Positions 1 to 5,397 of a DNA stretch of 8,307 nucleotides are shown here, piece by piece. Each line of letters opens with the position of its first letter. Position 1 is the first letter of the stretch. Source of the DNA: Desulfobulbaceae bacterium (GTDB taxonomy: Bacteria; Desulfobacterota; Desulfobulbia; Desulfobulbales; UBA5123); assembly GCA_029865195.1 (NCBI GenBank), contig JAOUHH010000113.1, positions 1 to 8,307 on the forward strand, written 5' to 3'. A program made the translations under genes and the position numbers. A model generated the notes under the pieces. The model made no database searches and was not told the DNA's origin. It worked only from the letters and a program-made list of their open reading frames with translations.

Positions 1-56
1 GTAAGGCCGATGTGCAGCCAGAAGGGAAATCCCAAAGGGTTGGTGAGTTCTTGCAT
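1..56 (-). CDS. N-terminal fragment of an unidentified protein, running off the left edge
   Basis: Reading the minus strand, an ATG at 56-54 opens a frame that stays open to the window edge and encodes MQELTNPLGFPFWLHIGL. A purine-rich stretch (AAAGAGAA) lies 5 to 12 bases upstream and can serve as the ribosome binding site. The start lies about 90 bases beyond the stop of the SGNH hydrolase gene on the same strand, so the two could be co-transcribed. The hydrophobic and aromatic residues after the first ten suggest the start of a membrane segment, but 18 residues do not allow a family call. It may be a membrane protein; the rest lies outside the window. Confidence 0.5.
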   Translation of the reverse strand, partial: MQELTNPLGFPFWLHIGL

Positions 57-79
57 GTAATTCTCTTTAGTGATTTGTA

Positions 80-96
80 GCCGCCCTACGGGCAGC
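80..96 (-). other. GC-rich intercistronic stem-loop
   Basis: In the minus-strand transcript, GCTGCCC and GGGCGGC can pair across a 3-base GTA loop, giving seven pairs including one G-U. It lies between the SGNH hydrolase stop and the next start codon. No T-tract follows it on the minus strand, so it is not a typical rho-independent terminator. It may be a processing or stabilising element, or chance in GC-rich DNA. Confidence 0.25.
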
Positions 97-145
97 GCCG
101 TGCCAACCCGTGGGCCTCATGTTGCGAGCTGTGACGGGTTTTTGT

Positions 146-1528
146 TTATGGAGAAGCCGCCGTGGGTTTTTCCGGGCCAAACAGTTGCGGATTCACCGAC
201 GAGATGAACCCGGTAATGGGGTATGGCTCTATGTCGCGGTAAGGGACGACCGGAGTGGCCGCAGGGTCCCAGCCGTTTTTTTGCACCAGATCGGTCGTGT
301 TGAAAATAGCCAGCCGGTTGTCCCTGAGCAGGAAGTAATACTCTCCCGTGTCGTCGATGACGCGGAGCAGCCCCTGGGGCTTGTCGGGGAGGGCGCTGGC
401 CGTGGCTGGGGCGAGGATGCTCGCGATCACGGAGTATCCGAGATCAATGGGGTGGCCGTTTTCGTTCGGTGGGTAAAGCATATGGGCCGAGACGGCGACC
501 TTTTGCATAGTCTGGACAAGATCTACATAGGCCGTGCCCTTGATCTGGCGGAGTTTTTCGGCCAGAGCCGAGATGTTGCGTTGTTCGTTTTCGACCAGCG
601 CCGTGTAGGCGGGGGGCGGGGTGAGCCCCTCTTGCATAACCTTTGCCCTGTATACGAGTTCCTTGGTGGGGATGATGGTGAAGATCACCTTGATCCGCTG
701 CTGGCTGGCGATCTCACCGATGCGCCGGCCGACCTCGGCGAGGATGGCATAGCCGGCATGGACGGCTGGGATATCCATGTTGGAGGCGTCGCGCACCTGC
801 GGGGTGAAGATGGTCTTGATGCCATCTTTAAAGAACACGGGCCAGCATTCCGCGGCCGGAGCAGGAAAGTTTACTTTGGGGGCGTCGGCGGGCTTGAGCG
901 AGGGGTCTGGGCGGAGGTCTTGCCAATGGTCGTCGCCGTATACCTTGGTGAAGGCGCCGATGGGGTCGTTGCCGCTATAGAAGGCGACGATAACCAGCCG
1001 TGGCTGCATGTACACGGCCTTTTTGAACATCTCCAGGTATTCGATACCGTTCCATGACCCACAGGACATGTTGTAGAGGATGTTTGTTTTGTGACCCAGG
1101 CCGGCGGCCAACAGGCTGGGCCAGTTGTGGGCAAGGGGCGCGTTGTTGCCGTAGGTTTGGCTGTCGCCGATGGTGATGATGTCGGCGACATTGGGGATGG
1201 CCCGGTTGCGGAACCCGAGCAGGTCGTGTGGTCCAATTCCGTTGAGCAACCGGCGCGTCGGCGGGGAGAGCAATGGGATGGTCCTGTTCACATACGGGTC
1301 GTTGATGATGAACGCGCTCGATTTGAAGGCCTCTTCGTTGAAGACGTTGTCGAAGAAAGGCGGGATTTTCTTGTCGACCTTGACCAGTTGCAGGTCGACC
1401 GGCGTGGCCAGCAGCTGCGGGGCGAAAAATCGGATGCCGACCAGGCCTACGACCAGGGTCGCCACGGTGACCAGCAGCAGCAGAATCCACTCCTTCGAGA
1501 TGGATGACTTCATTTTAGAAAATTGCAT
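146..1528 (-). CDS. Membrane-anchored SGNH/GDSL-type hydrolase (esterase or O-acyl-modifying enzyme)
   Basis: The 460-residue protein opens with a short basic segment and a single hydrophobic helix (about residues 14-36), probably an uncleaved anchor that places the rest in the periplasm. SGNH blocks are visible: GDS with candidate nucleophile Ser123 (residues 121-123), a Gly-containing block II (GSWNG, 157-161), a GND block III with Asn187 (186-188), and a block V around His359 (NGHPIDLGY). Families of this type hydrolyse or transfer acyl esters, often on envelope polysaccharides; the substrate here is unknown. At the canonical Asp position three residues before His359 there is Glu356. After the catalytic domain, residues 375-460 form a separate module with a YYFLLRDN..LAIF pattern and a C-terminal YPITGFIS. 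The start at 1528 has GAGGA about 12 bases upstream. A second ATG five codons later would give almost the same protein. It is divergent from clpB. Confidence 0.8.
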   Translation of the reverse strand: MQFSKMKSSISKEWILLLLVTVATLVVGLVGIRFFAPQLLATPVDLQLVKVDKKIPPFFDNVFNEEAFKSSAFIINDPYVNRTIPLLSPPTRRLLNGIGPHDLLGFRNRAIPNVADIITIGDSQTYGNNAPLAHNWPSLLAAGLGHKTNILYNMSCGSWNGIEYLEMFKKAVYMQPRLVIVAFYSGNDPIGAFTKVYGDDHWQDLRPDPSLKPADAPKVNFPAPAAECWPVFFKDGIKTIFTPQVRDASNMDIPAVHAGYAILAEVGRRIGEIASQQRIKVIFTIIPTKELVYRAKVMQEGLTPPPAYTALVENEQRNISALAEKLRQIKGTAYVDLVQTMQKVAVSAHMLYPPNENGHPIDLGYSVIASILAPATASALPDKPQGLLRVIDDTGEYYFLLRDNRLAIFNTTDLVQKNGWDPAATPVVPYRDIEPYPITGFISSVNPQLFGPEKPTAASP

Positions 1529-1531
1529 TTC

Positions 1532-1545
1532 GGAGGAAAGTCCTC
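1532..1545. repeat. Small inverted repeat over the SGNH gene leader
   Basis: GAGGA and TCCTC, separated by AAG (plus strand), form a short perfect inverted repeat just upstream of the SGNH gene start. On the minus strand the GAGGA arm is the only Shine-Dalgarno-like sequence near that start. A hairpin here could partly hide the ribosome binding site. The arms are only five bases, so this may be chance. Confidence 0.25.
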
Positions 1546-1563
1546 ATGGGGTGAAGTGTCTGT

Positions 1564-1579
1564 TTGTCAGAGTTGTCAG
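1564..1579. repeat. Direct repeat TTGTCAG x2
   Basis: Two identical 7-base copies of TTGTCAG lie at 1564-1570 and 1573-1579, spaced by AG, so their period is 9 bases. They sit next to the AT-rich palindrome in the divergent intergenic region. Each copy contains a -35-like TTGTCA, but neither has a good -10 box at 16-18 bases on the plus strand. They may be a regulator half-site array or chance. Confidence 0.35.
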
Positions 1580-1608
1580 TATAAATAATTTGATGATTTT
1601 GGCATCAA
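1578..1608 (-). promoter_or_regulatory. Candidate promoter for the SGNH hydrolase gene
   Basis: On the minus strand a -35-like TTGATG (1608-1603) is followed after 19 bases by TATACT (1583-1578), a five-of-six match to the sigma-70 -10 consensus. The spacing is slightly long. The predicted start point would lie near 1571, about 45 bases before the SGNH start codon. The palindrome at 1588-1610 overlaps its -35 box and spacer, which would fit repression or activation at this promoter. Confidence 0.35.
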
Positions 1609-1610
1609 AT
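1588..1610. promoter_or_regulatory. Perfect 8-bp inverted repeat, candidate operator
   Basis: ATTTGATG (1588-1595), seven bases, then CATCAAAT (1603-1610) form a perfect palindrome in the AT-rich part of the divergent region between the SGNH gene and clpB. The 15-base centre-to-centre spacing is wider than one helical turn. An operator for a dimeric regulator is plausible. It is not the HrcA/CIRCE heat-shock element (TTAGCACTC-N9-GAGTGCTAA), which I do not find here. No T-tract follows, so it is not a terminator. Confidence 0.45.
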
Positions 1611-1655
1611 GTTTCAGGGAAATTATTGTTATGGCGGCGGGAGCATGCGCTCGGC

Positions 1656-1684
1656 TTGACACGGGGGGGCGGCGCGCTTACCGT
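1656..1684 (+). promoter_or_regulatory. Weak candidate promoter for clpB
   Basis: A perfect -35 hexamer TTGACA (1656-1661) is followed after 17 bases by TACCGT (1679-1684), which matches only three positions of the -10 consensus. The spacer is extremely G-rich. I see no clear RpoH-type CTTGAA / CCCCAT pair. If this is the promoter, transcription starts near 1691, which would exclude the upstream in-frame ATG at 1631 as the clpB start. Confidence 0.25.
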
Positions 1685-1729
1685 TTGGGCAAGTCGGCAT
1701 TCGCCGGTTTTTTGGATGAACGTCCTCGC

Positions 1730-1737
1730 GGAGGTGA
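1730..1737 (+). promoter_or_regulatory. Ribosome binding site that fixes the clpB start
   Basis: GGAGGTGA, a near-perfect Shine-Dalgarno sequence, ends seven bases before the ATG at 1745. This decides the start, because the reading frame stays open upstream to an ATG at 1631. Confidence 0.85.
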
Positions 1738-1744
1738 GCAGCAC

Positions 1745-4336
1745 ATGCAATTCGACAAGTTGACCATGAAATCCCAGGAGGTCATCCAGGAGGCGCAGCG
1801 GCTGGCAGAGACCAGCGGCCATCAGGAGATCCTTGGCGAGCATCTTTTGCACACGCTCCTGGCCCAGAGCGACGGGGTGGTGGTGCCGGTATTGCAGCGA
1901 ATCGGCGTCCAGCCCGGTTTGCTCCTCGCCGAAACCGGCAAGCTGCTGACCAAGGTGCCCAAGGTGAGTGGCTCCGGCTTCAATCAGGTCTATCTCTCGC
2001 TCAAGCTCAAGAACGTTTTGGACCACGCCTTCAAGCTGGCCGGCGAGATGCGCGACGAGTACGTCAGTCAGGAGCATCTCTTCCTGGCGCTGATCGATGC
2101 CCGCGATTCCTCGGTGGCATCGATGCTGAAAGGCCAGGGGGTTGGCAAGGATGCCTTTTTGAAGGCCCTGGTTACGGTGCGCGGCAGCCAGCGGGTCACC
2201 GACCCCAACCCGGAAGAGAAGTACCAGGCCCTGGAGAAATACGCCCGCAACCTCACCGATGTCGCCAAGCAGGGCAAGCTCGATCCGGTGATCGGCCGTG
2301 ACGACGAGGTGCGTCGCGTCATCCAGGTGCTCACCCGCCGCACCAAGAACAACCCGGTGCTGATCGGCGAGCCGGGGGTGGGCAAGACCGCCATCGTCGA
2401 GGGGCTGGCGCAGCGGATCGTCAACGGCGATATCCCGGAGAGCCTGCGCAACAAGCAGGTGATGTCCCTAGACATGGGCGCGCTGGTGGCCGGGGCCAAG
2501 TACCGGGGCGAGTTCGAGGACCGTTTGAAGGCGGTTTTGAAGGAGATCCAGAAGCGCGAAGGCGAGATCATCCTCTTCATCGACGAGATCCACACCCTGG
2601 TGGGGGCGGGGGCTGCCGAGGGCTCCATGGACGCCTCCAACATGCTCAAACCGGCCCTGGCCCGCGGGGAGCTGCACTGCGTCGGCGCCACTACCTTGAA
2701 CGAGTACCGAAAATACATCGAAAAAGACGCCGCCCTGGAGCGCCGCTTTCAGCAGGTGCTGGTGCGGGAGCCGTCGGTGGAGGACACCATCGCCATCCTG
2801 CGCGGGATCAAGGAGAAGTACGAGGTGCATCACGGCGTTCGCATCCAGGACGCGGCCACGGTGGCGGCGGCGACCCTGTCCAACCGTTACATCTCCGACC
2901 GCTTCCTGCCCGACAAGGCCATCGACCTCATCGACGAGGCGGCATCACGGCTCCGCATCGAGATCGACTCCATGCCCATCGAGATCGACGAGGTGGACCG
3001 CAAGCGGATCATGCTCGAGATCGAGCGCGAGGCGCTCAAGAAAGAGAGCGACCGCGCCTCGAAGGAGCGGCTCGGGAAACTCGAGGCGGAGCTTGCCGAC
3101 ATCAATGAAAGGCTCAACAGCATGAAGGGACACTGGTCGCTGGAGCGCGACATCATCCAGAAGATCCGCAAGATCAAGAGCGGGATCGACGACGCCCGGG
3201 TGGAGGAGCAGCAGGCGCAGCGACTGGGCGAACTGGCCAAGGTGAGCGAGATCCGCTACGGCAGGATTGTCGAGCTTGAGAAACAGCTGGCCGCGGAAAC
3301 CGAGCAGCTGGCCGAGATCCAGCAGGACCGGCAGATGCTGAAGGAGGAGGTGGGCGAGGAGGATATCGCCAGCGTCGTCGCCAAGTGGACCGGCATCCCG
3401 GTTGATCGGCTCCTCTCCGGCGAAAAGGAGAAGCTGGTCCATGCCGATGCGGTGCTCGCCGAGACGGTGGTGGGGCAGGAGGAGGCGATCGCGGCGGTGG
3501 CCAACGCGGTGCGCCGCGCCCGCGCCGGCTTGCAGGACCCCAACCGGCCGCTGGGCTCCTTCATCTTCCTCGGTCCCACCGGGGTCGGCAAGACCGAGTT
3601 GGCCCGGACCCTGGCCCGCTTCCTCTTCAACTCCGACAAGGCGATGATCCGTCTCGACATGAGCGAGTTCATGGAGAAGCATTCGGTGTCGCGGCTGATC
3701 GGCGCCCCTCCCGGCTATGTGGGCTATGACGAGGGCGGCCATCTCACCGAGGCGGTGCGGCGCAACCCCTACTCGGTGATCCTCTTTGACGAGATCGAAA
3801 AGGCGCACCCCGATGTCTTCAACATCCTCCTCCAGATCCTCGACGACGGCCGGATGACCGATGGCCACGGGCGGACGGTGGATTTCAAGAACACCATCCT
3901 GATCATGACCTCGAACCTGGGCAGCCAGTTGATCATGGAGCTCGGTGAATCGCGCCGGGAGGAGATCAAGGCGCAGGTGGACGCGATTTTGCAACAGCAG
4001 TTTAGGCCGGAGTTCCTGAACCGTATCGACGAGATCATCATCTTCCATGCCCTGTCCAAGGAGCATCTGGCCCGGATCGTCGATATCCAGTTGCAGCTGC
4101 TGACCCAGCGGCTGGTCGAGCAGAAGTTTGCCATCCGGCTCACCGACGCGGCCCGGCAATTCCTCATCGAGGTTGGGTATGATCCGGCCTACGGGGCGCG
4201 GCCGCTCAAGCGCGCCATTCAGCGTCATGTGCAGGATGGGCTGGCGATGAAGATCCTGGCCGGGGAGTTTCGGGAGGGCGACACCATTGTCGTTGATCGG
4301 GTTGCGGATGCGGGACTCGTTTTTGCCAAGGCATAA
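1745..4336 (+). CDS. clpB: ATP-dependent disaggregase ClpB (Hsp100)
   Basis: This is a complete 863-residue ClpB, close to the usual length of about 857. ClpB threads aggregated proteins through its hexameric ring and works with DnaK in the cytoplasm. The N-domain spans about residues 1-145 and starts MQFDKLTMKSQE, as is typical. AAA-1 has Walker A GEPGVGKT (208-215), Walker B with Glu281 and pore-loop Tyr253 in AKYRGEFE. A charged coiled-coil M-domain (about 410-530), the insertion that separates ClpB from ClpA, follows. AAA-2 has Walker A GPTGVGKT (610-617), Walker B with Glu683 and pore-loop Tyr658 in GYVGYDEGG. The C-terminal YGARPLKRAIQ block is also present. No ClpP-binding IGF/IGL loop is evident, so it should be a disaggregase rather than a protease subunit. 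The start at 1745 is chosen for its strong ribosome binding site and family match. All catalytic residues appear intact. Confidence 0.97.
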   Translation: MQFDKLTMKSQEVIQEAQRLAETSGHQEILGEHLLHTLLAQSDGVVVPVLQRIGVQPGLLLAETGKLLTKVPKVSGSGFNQVYLSLKLKNVLDHAFKLAGEMRDEYVSQEHLFLALIDARDSSVASMLKGQGVGKDAFLKALVTVRGSQRVTDPNPEEKYQALEKYARNLTDVAKQGKLDPVIGRDDEVRRVIQVLTRRTKNNPVLIGEPGVGKTAIVEGLAQRIVNGDIPESLRNKQVMSLDMGALVAGAKYRGEFEDRLKAVLKEIQKREGEIILFIDEIHTLVGAGAAEGSMDASNMLKPALARGELHCVGATTLNEYRKYIEKDAALERRFQQVLVREPSVEDTIAILRGIKEKYEVHHGVRIQDAATVAAATLSNRYISDRFLPDKAIDLIDEAASRLRIEIDSMPIEIDEVDRKRIMLEIEREALKKESDRASKERLGKLEAELADINERLNSMKGHWSLERDIIQKIRKIKSGIDDARVEEQQAQRLGELAKVSEIRYGRIVELEKQLAAETEQLAEIQQDRQMLKEEVGEEDIASVVAKWTGIPVDRLLSGEKEKLVHADAVLAETVVGQEEAIAAVANAVRRARAGLQDPNRPLGSFIFLGPTGVGKTELARTLARFLFNSDKAMIRLDMSEFMEKHSVSRLIGAPPGYVGYDEGGHLTEAVRRNPYSVILFDEIEKAHPDVFNILLQILDDGRMTDGHGRTVDFKNTILIMTSNLGSQLIMELGESRREEIKAQVDAILQQQFRPEFLNRIDEIIIFHALSKEHLARIVDIQLQLLTQRLVEQKFAIRLTDAARQFLIEVGYDPAYGARPLKRAIQRHVQDGLAMKILAGEFREGDTIVVDRVADAGLVFAKA

Positions 4337-4361
4337 TGCAGGTATCCATTAACCATGTAGC

Positions 4362-4382
4362 TGTCGCGCCGCGGGCGCGGCG
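4362..4382 (+). other. GC-rich hairpin between clpB and the cysteine-rich gene
   Basis: CGCGCC (4365-4370) and GGCGCG (4374-4379) pair perfectly around a 3-base loop, and three more outer pairs (two of them G-U) are possible. No T-tract follows, so this is not a classical terminator. It lies in the 66-base gap between two plus-strand genes. It may modulate read-through or protect mRNA ends so the two genes are expressed at different levels. Confidence 0.35.
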
Positions 4383-4402
4383 TGGAGAGAGTCGAGAGGA
4401 TT

Positions 4403-4960
4403 ATGAAAGAGCAAAAAGCGGACGCCACGCGGCATCAGGAACTGATTGCCCTGGCCGGCGAACGGGCGAAGAATCTCTACGATGCCAAGAAGATCTGCTG
4501 CGCCGAGGCGGTGCTGCTGACCTTGAACGATGCCTTCGGTGGCGGTCTGGCGCCGGAGATGGCGGTTAGGCTCGGGGCCGGCTTTTGCGGCGGGATGGGA
4601 GGGGCGGGCTGCGCCTGCGGTTCGCTGACCGGGGCGGAGATGGCTCTGGGGTTGTTTCTCGCCCCCAATCTTGCCGAGGGGTTGGCCGAGAAAAAATTCC
4701 GCGAGACGAGCAAGGAGTTGCATGACCGCTTCAAGGAGCGATACAGCGCTACCTGCTGCCGCAAGCTGTTGCAGCGCGGCAAGGAGAAGCAGGGGGCGAG
4801 CTGCAAGGAGCTGACCCGGGGCGGGGCCGAGATCGTCACCGAGTTGATCCTTGCCCACCGGCCCGAGCTTGCCGGCAAGGGGGATATGGAGTTTTTACGG
4901 CAACGGGATTCGAAGCTGTTGCAACTGGTGAAAAGGCTGTTCGGCCGTAAAAAGGCCTGA
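4403..4960 (+). CDS. C_GCAxxG_C_C family putative redox-active protein
   Basis: The 185-residue soluble protein shows the hallmarks of the C_GCAxxG_C_C family: CAEAVL near the N-terminus (Cys33), a Gly-rich stretch leading to CGSLTG (Cys72, the family's CGAxxG motif with Ser for Ala), then Cys118/Cys119 and Cys134 in SCKELT. The family is annotated as putative redox-active from its conserved cysteines; its reaction is not established. Extra cysteines (32, 62, 70 and one of 118/119) make eight in total. The protein exceeds the family's roughly 140 residues because of a tail of about 35 residues ending in basic KRLFGRKKA. I chose ATG 4403, after GAGAGGA, although that spacing is tight. GTG 4382 would add seven residues but lacks a ribosome binding site. 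It lies 66 bases after clpB and before a strong terminator, so it is probably co-transcribed with clpB. Confidence 0.8.
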   Translation: MKEQKADATRHQELIALAGERAKNLYDAKKICCAEAVLLTLNDAFGGGLAPEMAVRLGAGFCGGMGGAGCACGSLTGAEMALGLFLAPNLAEGLAEKKFRETSKELHDRFKERYSATCCRKLLQRGKEKQGASCKELTRGGAEIVTELILAHRPELAGKGDMEFLRQRDSKLLQLVKRLFGRKKA

Positions 4961-4979
4961 TGGCGCGGCCTGACTAACG

Positions 4980-5016
4980 CGGGGCGGGGCTTTGGCTCCG
5001 TCCCGTTTTTTATTTT
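4980..5016 (+). terminator. Strong rho-independent terminator
   Basis: Arms 4980-4990 and 4995-5005 can form an 11-pair stem (two G-U pairs in RNA) around a 4-base TTTG loop, followed by TTTTTTATTTT. It ends the clpB / C_GCAxxG transcript. The T-tract overlaps the stop codon (5012-5010) of the convergent minus-strand gene, so the two 3' ends interlock. There is no T-run on the minus-strand side of the stem, so it should act in one direction only. Confidence 0.9.
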
Positions 5017-5282
5017 GCGGGTTCTGTCGCTTGTTTCTGTTCCTTGTCCAGTTCCAGGCGCCGCTCCTCGTCGCTCATCTCCTTGTAACGTTTCTGCCGT
5101 GCCGCGCGTTCTTCCGGGCTGAGCTTGAGGAGTTCTTCCAGCATTTGTTGCCGCCGCTGTTCCGGGGTCAGTTCCGCATCGGACGCGACAACAGGTTGGG
5201 TGTTCAGGGCGATAAGGGTGGTCAGGACAAACACCCCGGCCAAGATTGCTCTCCCGGGGATTGAGAGTAGCCGTATTCTCAT
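5010..5282 (-). CDS. Small exported charged-helix protein with LSPEER-type repeats
   Basis: The 90-residue protein has a clear signal peptide: basic MRIR, a hydrophobic core (about 12-26) and a likely cleavage after PVVA (residue 33). The mature part, about 57 residues, is almost all charged and probably one long helix. It carries three imperfect repeats at a 15-16 residue period: LTPEQR (38), LSPEER (54) and MSDEER (69). This pattern recalls periplasmic Spy/CpxP (LTxxQ) and DUF3106 proteins, but it is too short to assign firmly. AAGGA ends seven bases before the ATG, supporting the start. The gene lies about 100 bases downstream of the htrA-type gene on the same strand, which suggests an envelope-stress or chaperone-like role; that is inference. 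Confidence 0.8.
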   Translation of the reverse strand: MRIRLLSIPGRAILAGVFVLTTLIALNTQPVVASDAELTPEQRRQQMLEELLKLSPEERAARQKRYKEMSDEERRLELDKEQKQATEPAK

Positions 5283-5370
5283 TGCTGGTTCCTTTCTGGA
5301 GGGTGGTGTGATTTGTTTGGGGGGTGCGGCAAATAAAGGATAGCCACGGTGTTATTGTGCCGTCGGCGCT

Positions 5371-5397
5371 ACCTGCCTGTCAATGATTAAGGCAGGT
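5371..5397 (-). other. Stem-loop spanning the htrA stop codon
   Basis: ACCTGCC (5371-5377) and GGCAGGT (5391-5397) are perfect 7-base arms with a 13-base loop. The loop contains the TAA stop codon (5389-5387) of the protease gene. No T-tract follows on either strand. It may be a weak transcript-end or mRNA-stabilising structure, possibly separating expression of the protease from the small exported protein. The remaining intergenic bases 5283-5370 hold the ribosome binding site of the small gene and no clear promoter. Confidence 0.35.

Noticed and set aside
105..147. Terminator-like inverted repeat AACCCGT / ACGGGTT followed by T-rich bases on the plus strand
   Set aside because: The loop is 22 bases, the stem is only seven, and no plus-strand gene ends here. 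On the minus strand there is no T-tract in the right place.
110..1057. 315-codon plus-strand frame opposite the SGNH gene
   Set aside because: It is an antisense shadow with no ribosome binding site and no motif. The minus-strand frame carries the SGNH blocks and a membrane anchor.
1631..1744. 38-codon N-terminal extension of ClpB from an ATG at 1631
   Set aside because: No ribosome binding site precedes 1631. ATG 1745 has GGAGGTGA at seven bases and gives the standard ClpB N-terminus. The extension is Arg/Gly-rich and unlike the family.
1529..1744. Possible CIRCE or classical RpoH promoter ahead of clpB
   Set aside because: I looked for TTAGCACTC/GAGTGCTAA and for CTTGAA with CCCCAT at 13-15 bases and found neither.
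2945..4228. 427-codon minus-strand frame opposite clpB
   Set aside because: It is an antisense shadow of clpB in GC-rich DNA. It has no ribosome binding site and its composition (Leu, Gly, Asp, His-rich) matches reverse-frame artefacts.
4336..4569. 77-codon frame starting in the clpB stop codon (TAATG)
   Set aside because: It overlaps the C_GCAxxG gene out of frame and has an Arg/Gly-rich composition with no motif.
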